Shown here one piece after another: positions 30,183 through 40,624 of a stretch of 64,000 bases of DNA. The notes under the pieces are model-generated. The model did not search any database and was not told the origin of the DNA. It worked only from the letters and a program-made list of their open reading frames with translations. Origin of the DNA: Nitzschia sp. DOCU1 (Eukaryota > Bacillariophyta > Bacillariophyceae > Bacillariales > Bacillariaceae); the NCBI GenBank assembly GCA_951394045.1, contig OX595986.1, forward strand, positions 1,550,001 through 1,614,000, given 5' to 3'. Position numbers and translations under genes: made by a program. Numbering within the stretch: position 1 is the stretch's first letter; every line of letters begins with the position of its first letter.

Positions 30183-30925
30183 ATGACGAGGACGGCACCT
30201 TACATGGTTGCCCTTGTGGCTGCCATGACCCTGGCAATCCTACAGGTTGCCTCGGCAGATGCTTTGCTAGGTGGACCATCTACGAGTTTCGTCCATCCAC
30301 GAAAATCCCTTTTTCGATCGTGGACCGGATTGGAGGATTCTCTTGTCGTACTCCGGGGAGGCGCGACAGCTGTAGATAAGGAAAAGATTGAATTCGAATC
30401 GAGTGATGGGGAGTTGATGGAAGAGGAGGATGACGACGAAGAAGAGGACGAGGAGGAGGAAGAAGAAGAAGAGTTGGATCCCAAATTAGCCAAGTCTGCT
30501 CAGGCCAAGGCTGCTACCATCAAGACCAAAGTCGCCAAAGAGGCGGTAAAAGCAGCGGTTGCCGCCACTGTGGCCCCCAAGAAGAAAAAGAGCAGTTCTT
30601 CTTTATTGAAACTTTTGCATGTCCCCTACATTATCCGGGCATGCCTAAATCCTTTCACTTTCATTGCCATGACGCGTGGCTACTGGGCCTCGCTTGTAAA
30701 TCTCGACTATCTCTCGCAGAACGATTCTTCGACAGATTTACGAAGTGCCTTGCAAGAAAAGGCCAAGAAGGGTTCGGGTGGGGGGACCCGTAAGCGAAAA
30801 TTCAAACCTGGTCAAGCCAAGGTGAGTGATTTTGAAGGCGGTCGGTCGGCAGTGCAAGCTTTCCCCCTTGCTAACTTTGTTTTCTCGCTTAGACTCTGTC
30901 TGACTTGCCCCAACTAAGCACCTGA
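30183..30925 (+). CDS. Secretory-pathway acidic/basic protein, 223 aa, one intron
   Basis: Exons 30183-30821 and 30893-30925; the 71-bp intron starts gtgagt and ends cgcttag. Splicing replaces a read-through with the short tail TLSDLPQLST, giving a continuous KPGQAK-TLSDLPQLST end. The N-terminus MTRTAPYMVALVAAMTLAIL is a signal peptide. Then come a Glu/Asp run (about residues 80-100), a Lys/Ala-rich stretch and the hydrophobic ..LLHVPYIIRACLNPFTFIA. The function is unknown; an endomembrane or plastid protein is possible. The ATG at 30183 is the first in frame. Confidence 0.7.
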
Positions 30926-31332
30926 GGTTAAAGAAGGAATGCCCATAGAGAGGGGGTAGGTACATTAATCATCGAGGTTGATGCCCTACCCCCTTTGGGT
31001 ATTCCAGTCGTTGGTGACATGCCTTTTTCCATGCGTGCGAACACTTATTTACAGGTGTAGCGGTTGCATGCGTTATGACGAAGTCGAACTGAACCATCAC
31101 AGACCGATGGGGCGTAGACTTCTGAAACGGAAAAGTGTAGTTCCAACAGTAAATTTACATGATTCTTGTTATACAGCTATTGTTCAACATTCTTGTTCGT
31201 TCCCCGCTTCTCTCTCTAGGCAGCATGCGGTCACCGACAATTGCACGACCCATGCAACTGCAGCTTGCCAGTATCTGGGTCTTTATTAGAGAGAGCGCCC
31301 CAAAATCATCGATGGCAACCGACCGGGAAAAA
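30926..31332. other. Intergenic region between convergent genes, 407 bp
   Basis: Downstream sequence of the secretory protein gene (plus) and the phytol-kinase-like gene (minus). It contains an imperfect palindrome 'agagggggtaggtacattaatcatcgaggttgatgccctacccccttt' (30949-30996) that could fold as a 3' hairpin. No gene. Confidence 0.4.
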
Positions 31333-32499
31333 CTAGTACAGCAACAGCGCGGACAGTACCGCTGCACTCAACGGCACAGTGTAATTGTCATCGCCTATCG
31401 GCAATAATTCTATTCCGGCGCAAACAACACTCAAAACCACAATTCTCAGTGCCAAGTCTGCTGGGGGCAGTCCAATTTGCAAACACCCTGTATACTGAAG
31501 CCAGTTTACCAGACCGTAAGACGAAAACGACGATGCAATGGCAAACGCTACTGTGCCAGAAACCGACTTGCTCTCTGAAAACCACCACTTTTTGTCCTTG
31601 CCAAACTTTCGTCCCACCAAATCAGCCATACCATCGCCCGCCGCCATGGTACTGGCAGCCACAACGCCGATCATACTGGATTTCCAAAAAGCCAAAGTGA
31701 AGACTGTCACAAGGCAGACGTAGATCAATGGCCCCCCAAGAGCTTCAGCCTTGTCTCCTGACCGACTCACGGATTTTGCCAAACTTGATTCTCCCTCCGA
31801 GGTACCGGCCAAGTACAATCGTAGAATATTCACCCCAGTCACAATAGCGGCAAATAATCGAGCGCCCTCTGCAGGCGAAAAGATGGGCCATATAAGAATA
31901 AAGAGCGGCGCCACAAAAGTGTGCGTCAATTTTCTCGAGACCTTTGAGTCGTAATATCCTTCATCGTATCCATACCCGACAACCTTCACAAATACAAATG
32001 CCAAAGCAGTAGCCACCAGGGTCGATACGACGTCACGAAGAATCATGCCATCAGTGTACACGCCGAAGGCTCCAGTAGCCACATCTAACGGCCCAGGCAG
32101 GATGCCAGTCTTGGCAGCAACAGCCACTCCTACCAGAGCGGAAAGAAGTGCCGTAATTACAAGGTCTTTTCCTTCCTCTCCTTTCGTCGTAACTTCGCTC
32201 AATGATTGTTCCACATCGTCGTCGCTCGTGTCGGCTTTCACGATGGTGGTAGTGTGAGTAGACAAATTCGGGCCCAACTCTTCGTCGCCTGAGTCGCCCG
32301 GTGTCGCATGATAAACAGTAGAATACGACCGAAAACCAACGACAAGCGGCGTGGATAGTCTAGTAGATGCACCGTTAAGGGGTGAAGATTCTCGAATTCC
32401 TGTAAATGCCGTAACTCCTTGGAAAAGATGAGGAAAGGCCGCAAACGCCAGAAGAATGAGGCAAGCCGGTAGGGAATGCCAAGTTCTCAAGAGCATCAT
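31333..32499 (-). CDS. Phytol/farnesol kinase-like protein (VTE5 family), 388 aa
   Basis: The VTE5/FOLK family (dolichol-kinase-like) phosphorylates prenyl alcohols; the plastid member recycles chlorophyll phytol for tocopherol. Visible motifs are SRKLTHTFVAPLFILIWPIF, then AAGDGMADLVGRKFGKDKKW and the SKSVSGTVAFAIASS block, matching the family's R-K-x-x-H, G-D-G-x-A-D and S-x-x-G-T regions. About eight hydrophobic helices follow an N-terminal presequence: a signal peptide (ACLILLAFAAFPHLFQGVTA) with Phe after the presumed cleavage site (TA-FTGIRE), then a Ser/Thr-rich transit-like segment. This points to the plastid. Single exon, ATG at 32499. Confidence 0.8.
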   Translation of the reverse strand: MMLLRTWHSLPACLILLAFAAFPHLFQGVTAFTGIRESSPLNGASTRLSTPLVVGFRSYSTVYHATPGDSGDEELGPNLSTHTTTIVKADTSDDDVEQSLSEVTTKGEEGKDLVITALLSALVGVAVAAKTGILPGPLDVATGAFGVYTDGMILRDVVSTLVATALAFVFVKVVGYGYDEGYYDSKVSRKLTHTFVAPLFILIWPIFSPAEGARLFAAIVTGVNILRLYLAGTSEGESSLAKSVSRSGDKAEALGGPLIYVCLVTVFTLAFWKSSMIGVVAASTMAAGDGMADLVGRKFGKDKKWWFSESKSVSGTVAFAIASSFSSYGLVNWLQYTGCLQIGLPPADLALRIVVLSVVCAGIELLPIGDDNYTVPLSAAVLSALLLY

Positions 32500-32982
32500 G
32501 ATGAAACACTTGTTTGGCGAAGCAAGCCTCTGTCAATATTCTCCCTGCTGGTGGTAGCAGTAGAGCTTTTCAGAAAGATTTTGATCGAGTTGGTAAACTA
32601 CCGAATGGGAGCTGAGACATCACAAATGGTACGTGTGGTGCCTCGTCTGGCCCGAAAGATACGTACGCCGGTTGTGGTTATTGAAGTTCGAGAGAGCGAA
32701 AAGGTGGTGGATGGACGGACGGAGGATCGGAGCACGAGTGAAACGACAAACTCGACTTCAGATGCGCAAATAGACCAGTGCGACCGGAAAGGGGCGAAAG
32801 CCTACAGGATGATATTGGTACTACTAAAGGTAGTAGTATTTTTTGTAATCAGCAGAGCTATCGGTGGCTGCTCTCTAGAGAGCAGAGAGAACGCAAAGCA
32901 GAAATGGTTTTGTGGTCTCCTAATTTAATAACGAGTTAAACTAGTAATGAGTAGTATGACACTCTTCGGTGTGGCACTCGCG
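32500..32982. other. Intergenic region, 483 bp
   Basis: Upstream of the phytol-kinase-like gene and downstream of the UNC-45-like gene. A plus-strand ATG frame of 150 codons starts at 32476, inside the antisense of the kinase presequence, but its product is low in recognisable features. I treat the interval as promoter plus 3' UTR. Confidence 0.4.
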
Positions 32983-35900
32983 TCAACCCATTGCTCGAAT
33001 GATCTGCTTTGCAACCTCAACAGTGGCATTGAAAGTAGGGATATCTTGTTGACCGAACTCCAGCTCTTTTGTCTTCGATCCATCGTGGTATGACTCCACA
33101 TAAACGTCTGCAAACGCAATCAGCCCCGCCTTGTTAGCGGCCTCACGGAATTCTCCTCCCAGTTCTGCAAGATTCAAAACCACTACAAACATTCTGTGCA
33201 AGATTTCCAAAGAGCCACTCTCCAAGGTTTCTTCCATTCTCTCTTTGAAGTTCTTCAGCGAAATGAGCGTTTTAGCAACCTCGGGATCCTGAGTAGCCAT
33301 TGCAAGTAATCCGGCAGCTGCCCGTGCACATGGGTAGTTTTCCTCGAAGTCTGCTGCAAGCGCCAACCAAAGTCGAAGCTCTTCTTCTTCCCTTAACTGT
33401 TCCATAAACTTTGGATTGCCAACCATGTTGACCATGGCCTCTGTCGCCGCCTGCTTAACCATCTCGTGTTCCGAAAACATGGCAAATTTGAAGGCTGCCA
33501 GGCCTCTTTCGGCCACAATCTTGTTCTTTGTATCATCACCAACAGACGCGATGTTTGTTAGGGCCATGAGCGCTTCAAATTGCTGCAGATCGGACGATCC
33601 AACTTCTCGCACCAGCTGGATCAAGGGTTTGATCGCGCCCATTCGCTGAGCTGATGTCAAAAGACTGGGGTTTGTTGTGACCAGCATTTTCCCGATGCAA
33701 TGTCGCAGATTTCGAAGAATCTTTTTTCGAACTTCGGAGGGATTTTTTTCTTCTTTTTCAATCTTGATCAATTTGCTCAATACTCCCTGCTGGATCATCG
33801 AGCCTCGTACTGACGGCTCGTTGGCCATTCGGTTCAAGCCGATGATAACCTGTTCGAGAGTCACATCGGAAGCACCATCCGCCAAAAGACACAAAGCACG
33901 AGGAACATTGGCCTTGGCCATTTTTCCGATTCTTGCCGCGCACTGCTCCGGTGAGTCTTCCTTCAGCTCAGGCTCTTCGTCGAATTCTTTTTCATCAGGA
34001 GTCTTTTGCATTGCTCTGAGCTCATCGTATTGTTCCATGGTAACCTGTTTTCCTTCGAATTGTTCCTTTCGCAGGGTGAGAGGAGTTGCCGCCATCATTT
34101 GAAAGGATGACGCAAGACCAAATGCCGACAGCGCTTGTCCAGCGCCTGGTTTGTCGGCGACCTTTACCATCAATTCAAGACCAGTGAGTTTGGATTCTTG
34201 CATTGCCTTAAAACCGTGCGCCAACTCCTCCTTTACGAGCGTCTTCGACACCAGATATGTTAACACCTCCACACCGCGATCAATGGAAGAAAGTGCCCCG
34301 GTATCGGCAGATGGAACATTTTCTCGGACCAAATCGGCTTTTTTGTCGTCGATTTCGCCATCTTCAAGCATATAGCAAGCAGCCTCCAAAAGTCCAATAA
34401 TTTCAACGTCTTCGGTTTCTTGTTCGGCAAGACCGAGTTTGGCGACTGATGAGGCTGCTGCAGCTCGAACATCTCTATCTGAGTGTTTGATGAGATTTTT
34501 AATGGCTGGCTCGACGAGGTATCCTCCAACCGTCGGACGAGTTTCTTTCACAGACGCGGCTGCAGCCAAGAGTTCCGCCACAAGGCACAAAGCCGTCTTC
34601 TGGTCCGATTCGGCAAGCTCAACCAAGTGTTCTTTGCAGTTGGGCCAAGAATTTGCACCCAACGCCCAGCCACCGACTTCTCCCTTGGCCAGCAACAACG
34701 CCGTCGCCAACGCCGTTCGTTCCATTTTCTTTTCAAACGTCCAAATTGCGGCCGGCTTTGCGTCTTCTTCCGTGACATCGACGACTTTGCCCTCTTCCTC
34801 GTCTTCGTCAACTTCCTCAATGACCACGCCCAAATTATCTTCTTTCTTTTCTTCGTCAGACGATTTCGGCAACTTGATGCCAAGCATGTGGCTGACAGCC
34901 TCTCGCATTTTTTCTTCTGACTCCAAAGCAGCAAAGACCTTGCCCATGGCCACTGTCATTTCTCTTCGCAATGTAGCGTCGTCTGCTGCCACAGTGCACT
35001 CGATCATTTTTTGCATACCGCCTTTTTGGATAAATATCATGGCTCGTTCAAAGGCCCATGCTTCATCTCTCGTCTTCTTTTGATAATTTCGGTACTTGTA
35101 GGCGGACATATCTGGTGGGGTCATTTGATCCAGTTCCTGCTTGGTCAATGGGATGGGTAGATCCACATAGTTGTCCAAGGAGGCCCGAATGACCGATTCC
35201 CTTTCGGCACCGGCCATCCAAGACGACAAAATGTCGTTGGCAGCTCGAATCAGCGTAAGATTCTTGGACTCGTATACCGCTATCAAGGCATCCACGATGG
35301 CCGAATAATGGAGCTTCGTCTTTCCATTGATTTCCTCGTCGGGAGCGTCCCGATCCCAATGAAGAATAAGACGCAAATAGACCGTCAATGAGCCGATGAC
35401 CAAGTCCACTTCGTCAGGAGCACTGCTTGACTGAACGATAATTTTTGAAAGGGCGTCTTGAATTTCTTCCGGGAAGAATTTGCGGCAAAACGGCGGATGG
35501 GATCCCGCGCAGGAGAGACACTGTAAACACAAATAACGGGGTTTGAATTCGATGGCCGAGTCATTGGCCAAATCGAGCAACACTTGGACGCCCCCCAAGC
35601 GTCCAAGTTCCATGCTAGCTCCGCTAGTGTCATTATTGAGCATGCCAAGTAGAACCTTGACATTGTGGAGAATCTTATCATCTTTTTTCTTAATTGCGTC
35701 GAGGGTGCGAGAGAGAGGAGTGTTGTGATTGTTCTTGGTTTCAAGGACGTGCTGGGCTCGAATGGTATTCAGCAGTTGCGTAGCATCCTTATTACTAGGA
35801 TCAAATCCCAAAAGAGTGAGACAATCCTTGGCGGCCAGTTGTAGATCCTCGTCCTTCTTCTTGTGGGGCATGTTGGCCTGCAAGAAAAGGGATTTAGCTC

Positions 35901-36195
35901 TTCTATAAAGCAATTTGGCTCGTAGGTTCGTGTCGTTCTCTTTGTCCAGAAGGGTTAGAGCTGCAGTACAGTCTTCTTGACATTCTTGAAGCTTGGCAGC
36001 CTTGAGGTAGCATGCTGCTCGATTGGATAGAAGAGCAGCCTTGAGTTGATACGGAGTGGCGACGACGCGATCCACTTGGACCAAACCTTGCGAATACGCT
36101 TGAATCGCCGCCTCCAAATCGTTCTTCTTGAAGGCGTCGTTGCCCTTTTGCTTCCAATTTTCAGCAACGTCTCGCAAGTCTTGATCAGATGGCAT
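32983..36195 (-). CDS. UNC-45-like TPR/armadillo co-chaperone, 1070 aa
   Basis: UNC-45 proteins bind Hsp90 through TPRs and fold myosin heads through the UCS domain. Residues about 8-150 hold three TPR units (AENWKQKGNDAFKKNDLEAA, AALLSNRAACYLKAAKLQEC, RAKLLYRRAKSLFLQ), the carboxylate-clamp type. The remaining about 900 residues are helical armadillo-like repeats, for example LMALTNIASVGDDTKNKIVA and EAMVNMVGNPKFMEQLREEE near the C-terminus, where UNC-45 has its UCS domain. A short acidic insert lies near residue 455. No targeting peptide; cytosolic. Single exon of 3.2 kb, the longest in the window. ATG at 36195. Confidence 0.85.
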   Translation of the reverse strand: MPSDQDLRDVAENWKQKGNDAFKKNDLEAAIQAYSQGLVQVDRVVATPYQLKAALLSNRAACYLKAAKLQECQEDCTAALTLLDKENDTNLRAKLLYRRAKSLFLQANMPHKKKDEDLQLAAKDCLTLLGFDPSNKDATQLLNTIRAQHVLETKNNHNTPLSRTLDAIKKKDDKILHNVKVLLGMLNNDTSGASMELGRLGGVQVLLDLANDSAIEFKPRYLCLQCLSCAGSHPPFCRKFFPEEIQDALSKIIVQSSSAPDEVDLVIGSLTVYLRLILHWDRDAPDEEINGKTKLHYSAIVDALIAVYESKNLTLIRAANDILSSWMAGAERESVIRASLDNYVDLPIPLTKQELDQMTPPDMSAYKYRNYQKKTRDEAWAFERAMIFIQKGGMQKMIECTVAADDATLRREMTVAMGKVFAALESEEKMREAVSHMLGIKLPKSSDEEKKEDNLGVVIEEVDEDEEEGKVVDVTEEDAKPAAIWTFEKKMERTALATALLLAKGEVGGWALGANSWPNCKEHLVELAESDQKTALCLVAELLAAAASVKETRPTVGGYLVEPAIKNLIKHSDRDVRAAAASSVAKLGLAEQETEDVEIIGLLEAACYMLEDGEIDDKKADLVRENVPSADTGALSSIDRGVEVLTYLVSKTLVKEELAHGFKAMQESKLTGLELMVKVADKPGAGQALSAFGLASSFQMMAATPLTLRKEQFEGKQVTMEQYDELRAMQKTPDEKEFDEEPELKEDSPEQCAARIGKMAKANVPRALCLLADGASDVTLEQVIIGLNRMANEPSVRGSMIQQGVLSKLIKIEKEEKNPSEVRKKILRNLRHCIGKMLVTTNPSLLTSAQRMGAIKPLIQLVREVGSSDLQQFEALMALTNIASVGDDTKNKIVAERGLAAFKFAMFSEHEMVKQAATEAMVNMVGNPKFMEQLREEEELRLWLALAADFEENYPCARAAAGLLAMATQDPEVAKTLISLKNFKERMEETLESGSLEILHRMFVVVLNLAELGGEFREAANKAGLIAFADVYVESYHDGSKTKELEFGQQDIPTFNATVEVAKQIIRAMG

Positions 36196-37294
36196 GATGA
36201 AGCTTTCTGGTAGAAATGCTGTTTCAAAGTGACTTGTTGGTAACTATGACTTTGGTCGGAAAAGATATTGGCGGACGACGAGAATTCATTCTCAAAGCGC
36301 GCGACTGATGAGAAAGAAGACGCTGGCGGCGGGGTTGAATAAGAGCGGCTGAGGCTGTGCCCCAGTACTGAACGTACATACCAGGTACTCTCTGTGCCCA
36401 ACGGAGGGAGATACGGCGAGCAAGATGAGCGTCGTGGTCATTTCTGCTGGAGTCACAGAAAGGGTCATCGAACCCTCTTGTGCTGGATCGGTATTCTTAC
36501 CTGGTACGTCTTGCTATCGTACGGGAATCTACCAGTATGATAAGTGCGAACTCTTGGGTCCATCTCATGTCGCCTTGTGACCGCCGAGAGTAGGACCACT
36601 TCGACTAATATCGGATTGTCAAGTACCACGCGGGGTTGTACCCCGGGTATCGTGTGACTATGCTAGAGGCTCCCCCCCTACGATATATCAGAGAATAGGA
36701 CCTTTTATCCCCGTAGGAAATGACAACGACCATGGGGCCCTTTGGAGAGGGGCCAAGAAGAAAATTTTGCAAGTGTAGTAAGACGTAAGACCAAGACGAC
36801 TTAGCACGAGAGGAAGTTCTACTACTAGTAGAGCACTGTTTAATCTCTATTGATAGGTATTGGAAGGGGGGTTCGCCCTCCCTTCCCCCACTTGTGGGAT
36901 TTGGATGTCACGTAAACTTGTTCTCATATTCGTGTTGAAGGAAATGTATTTGGATTGCGCTCGCGGGATATAGAAATACAATATTTGACCCTGAATATCA
37001 TATACGGGAAGCGCGGGTTTTCCATTTAATGAACGTACGTAGTGAAAATTGTTAGTGACTGCTGCTGCCGACGCGCCCTTTATTTTTGGCCACAGTCAGT
37101 CTGGCTGATTCTTGTAAACGTATCTTGCTGTCGTTGTGTCACGCATCTACATTCTTGTTGTGATCTCACATGGACAAGGAAGGCGTCTCCACCGGTTACT
37201 CTTGTTTGTGTTGCAACCATCGCCTAAAAGCACTTCTTTCCAAAACTTTCTCTGTCATTCATATTGGAAAGAGTGAAAGGAAAAGGCTGTCACC
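36196..37294. other. Intergenic region between divergent genes, 1.1 kb
   Basis: 5' regions of the UNC-45-like gene and the LysM gene. It includes a C/G-run-rich stretch (36670-36900) with 'ggaaggggggttcgccctcccttcc' at 36860-36884, an imperfect hairpin. No coding region was recognised. Confidence 0.4.
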
Positions 37295-38524
37295 ATGGTG
37301 GAGCAAAATGTTTTTTTCCCGTGGAAAGTGCAGCAGTTGATGTCGGTTATCCCAGATTTCGCCCATGATCTACAAAAGTGGCAACAATCCAACCAAGTAC
37401 AATCAAAAAAGGAATCTTCACCGCAGGGCAACCCCGAAACACTCTCAGTGTCAGTGCCAGAACTGGTTTCAGAGGCGAAAACTACAGTTATCGAATTGCC
37501 AAAAGAAGTTATCGATCAATTCCGGCCTGTCCAAACGGAAGAAGATTGGGAGCTTCTTTCCGAAAAGGCATCCCGCCGCTCATCGGTGGGCGGAGAGGTC
37601 ATGGTGGCCCGCGCTGGCTCTGTCCGATCCATTGATCATGAAAACTCTTCCCACACTACTCTGTCCTTACCATTTAAGATTCAGAGAACAGCATCCTCGT
37701 CAACCCTGGACTCGCAAGACAATGCTCTGGGTCCATCGGGAAAGGGCATCTTGGGCGTCGATTACGTTGAACACGTAGTTCTGCCAACCGACACCCTGCA
37801 GGGTGTTTGTTTGGCATACAAGGTCAGCGCGTCAAATTTGCGACGGGCTAACCATTTCTCGGGGAGCTCTTTGCACTCGGCGCCAAAGAAACTATTGATC
37901 CCCCTTTCAAAACAAGCCCTGCGAACCGGGTTTATTAGAGTGCAAGACACGGACACAAAGGAATATAAACTTTCATACTTCCAGGCCGAATTTCCGGATA
38001 TTAGTGCAACAGAAGCCAAAGCGTAAGTGTGTCTGTGTGGTGGGGCATACCCACACCTCGAGTTTTATGAAAAGAGCTGAAAACCAACTTGTCGTTTTGA
38101 TTTCAGATATTTGGAACTTGCAGACTGGGAATTGAAGGAAGCTCTCCAGTCAGCCAAGGAAGACCGTGAATGGGAAAAGGAAGAAGAAGTTCAGGGCGAG
38201 GAACTCAAGTCGGGTCAAATTGGTGTCCGCATCAACTTCCAGGGTGGCAAACCATTGTTGAACTTGAAGGGAATCGGACAAACGACGAAGAATGCAATTA
38301 CGAAGCTGAAGGGGGACGTGTCGGAGGAAGAGAAATCCACCAGCTCGGAGAAAAAGACCCAGGTAATAGTCTACTCCACGCCCCCTGCCATTGCTACAAA
38401 ATCTGTACTTGCGCAAGATTTGTTCAATGTAAGTAGTATCGCGCTCGGAGATCGCAGTGCGGGAAAGTATCTCACGATCACGGATTCGTCCCATCATGCG
38501 ACAGGCTGCTCCTCAGCACAATAG
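37295..38524 (+). CDS. LysM-domain protein, 381 aa, one intron
   Basis: Exons 37295-38022 and 38107-38524; the 84-bp intron starts gtaagtgt and ends tttcag, phase 2, joining EAKA to YLELADWELK. The LysM domain is at about residues 155-205: YVEHVVLPTDTLQGVCLAYK, then VSASNLRRANHFSG and the KKLLIPLS end. Eukaryotic intracellular LysM proteins (LYSMD/TLDc type) often act in vesicle or stress pathways rather than peptidoglycan binding. Here no signal peptide is visible, the N-terminal half is Ser-rich and the C-terminal part is Lys/Glu-rich, so a cytosolic role is likely. The ATG at 37295 is in a good context (caccATGg). Confidence 0.8.
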
Positions 38525-38861
38525 TTTTGGGTTTGAACTGAAGCCAATTCCGAAGCAAAGTGTGGCGTCGGGCGAACGTTGAGAATGTCAAATGTAAAGT
38601 TTTCACTGTGCCCCCCAGGTAGCCGAAGGTGATAGTATTTTTAACGTTGGTAGTAGATTTGGTCGCAATGTAATCTATTGTTGTGGCTACTAGTGCTGTC
38701 ACCATGAGCTGGATAGCATAGCATCTTATCACAGTCACCGTGCAACATTTCTTTCTTTGGTCAAGTTAGTAACCGATCTTCCTCGTGTGGCCGAAATATA
38801 GCATCTGTAGGAACACTCTATTGCTAGAGTACGGTTACTCTCTATATCCAAGTGAGCATAT
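38525..38861. other. Intergenic region between convergent genes, 337 bp
   Basis: 3' regions of the LysM gene and DHDPS. No gene or repeat seen. Confidence 0.4.
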
Positions 38862-40051
38862 TCAAATCAGCCCAGCGCTCTTGAGAGCTTCTTCAATCAG
38901 TCCTTCGTATTGGGGATCCATTTCGTCTAGGGGAGGTCTGCAGTATGCAGTGTTCACTAGTCCAAGTCTCTTGGCGGCCCATTTGGTTGGAATTGGGTTA
39001 CTTTCAACAAAAAGGTTCTTGTGAAGTAGACGAAGAGGATCGTTGAGCTTCTTGACCAGCTCAGCGTCGCCCTTGAGGGCTGCGTGAACGACCGCCCGAA
39101 TCTGTTCGGGTACAATGTTAGCCGTTACGGATATACAACCATCGCCACCTTGCAAAACAAAGTCGTCGGTCGTAGCGTCATCTCCGCTGTACTTCAAAAA
39201 GGTAGCATCTCTATCCCCCAAAAGTTTCTTTAGCGAAGCAAGTCGATTCAAATCTCCTGTCGCATCCTTGAGTCCGACAATGTACTCATGCTCTGAAAGT
39301 GTGGCTACGGTTTCATCTGCAATGTTGGATCCTGTTCGGCCTGGCACGTTGTAAAGGATCACTGGAAGGCCCATATCTGCAACCGAGGAAAAATGCTTAA
39401 TCAAACCCCTTTGTGGTGGCTTGACGTAGTATGGAGTTACCACCAAGTTGGCGTCTGCTCCCAAGTCGATTGCCTGCTGTGTCATAGCCTTTACCGATGT
39501 TGGATTGATGGTTCCTGTGCCGACAAGAAGCGGAATCTTTCCTTTGGCAATGTTGGCAATTGTTGTCAAAACCAGAGCTCTTTCATCCATAGTCATGACT
39601 GATGCTTCTGCTGTCGTTCCCAAAACGCAAAGGTTGTCGGTCCCTTCTGACAGGTGACGTTCAATCATTTTTTCGAGGCAGGGGATGTCGATCTTTCCGT
39701 CTTGTGTGAATGGAGTAATCAAGGCACACGTCGAACCCTTCTGCAATGGCATCTATGGAACAAAAGGTCAATGTAAAGAGATGATACCACAATATGAGGA
39801 CACGCCGAGCAACATGAATAAAAAATCCCTTTTTCATCCCCTACCATTTCGTTGGAATTGGTTCCGACATTTAATCTCAGAGAGTTTCTTAGTCGATAGG
39901 CATTGTGCGTAAAGGCTGGAAAGAGGGGCGATTAAAGCAGGTCAGTGAGCCATGTGGGATGCCCCTGATGAGTTCAATAATTAACACACAAACCCAACTC
40001 ACACAATGAGTTTCCGAACAATACGACGAGGACCACGAAAACAGTTCTCAT
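38862..40051 (-). CDS. DAPA: Dihydrodipicolinate synthase, plastid-targeted, 336 aa, three exons
   Basis: Condenses pyruvate and aspartate semialdehyde in the diaminopimelate route to lysine. The catalytic part is in exon 3 (39752-38862): LCVLGTTAEASVMTMDERAL with the Thr-Thr pair, VILYNVPGRTGSNIADE with the catalytic Tyr, and YIVGLKDATGDLNR with the Schiff-base Lys. The exon-3 ATG is preceded by a splice acceptor (ttccatag). Reading upstream gives exon 2 (39915-39845: SFTHNAYRLRNSLRLNVG) and exon 1 (40051-40003: MRTVFVVLVVLFGNSL), joined in phase through GT-AG borders. Together they form a signal peptide plus transit peptide with Phe at +1 (LS-FTHN), so the enzyme is plastidic. Introns: 40002-39916 and 39844-39753. 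Confidence 0.85.
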
Positions 40052-40624
40052 TTTGGAGTTTCAAAAGTGGTGAAACACAATGGCAGCTGAAGTGCGCTTG
40101 CAAGACAAAGGTGATAAGGCCGTGGCTGCAGGTCCACGGTTGGCCGATTCTTTTACTTTGAATAAAACTTAGCAGTGGCGAAGGTGCACTTGCTTTGTGT
40201 TCTGGTCGTTGTTGCTGCGGCTTCCGATTATTCTCCTCCCACTCCGTCCATCTTCTCGTTGCGTCGTCGCTTTGCCCGATCGGATGCATCGGAGGATCGG
40301 ATTTTGGTGGATGGTCGGTGGCTACGACGGCCAGCAGGCCAGGCCAAAAGATATGCTACGGACGTTGACGTCATCCAAAGAAATCGATCAAAACGACCCA
40401 AAAGATTCCGATGAGTCAAAATGGCGCGCTTCATTCGTCCTTCAACTTTCTCTCTCCACTCATCTCATATTCCGACAAAGAGGTCGCAGACTTCCCTTCA
40501 TTTTTGTCCCTACGTGAGTCGATAGGCAGTAAGGTTTTGTACCCTTTCGTCTTTATCCAGAAATCAGTCAACGAAAAGTCTATTGGTAATTCGGTGCTCC
40601 CGCTATCGTTACCAGTCCGAAAGA
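40052..40624. other. Intergenic region between divergent genes, 573 bp
   Basis: 5' regions of DHDPS (minus) and the RNase P p29 gene (plus). Short frames on both strands lack features. Confidence 0.4.

Noticed and set aside
32476..32928. 150-codon plus-strand frame
   Set aside because: Begins inside the antisense of the phytol-kinase-like presequence and shows no family or domain features; composition is that of promoter/UTR DNA.
34439..35083. 214-codon plus-strand frame
   Set aside because: Fully antisense to the UNC-45-like coding region; a Ser-rich mirror of its codons.
36860..36884. G/C-run hairpin
   Set aside because: Imperfect and low complexity; no sign of an RNA gene.
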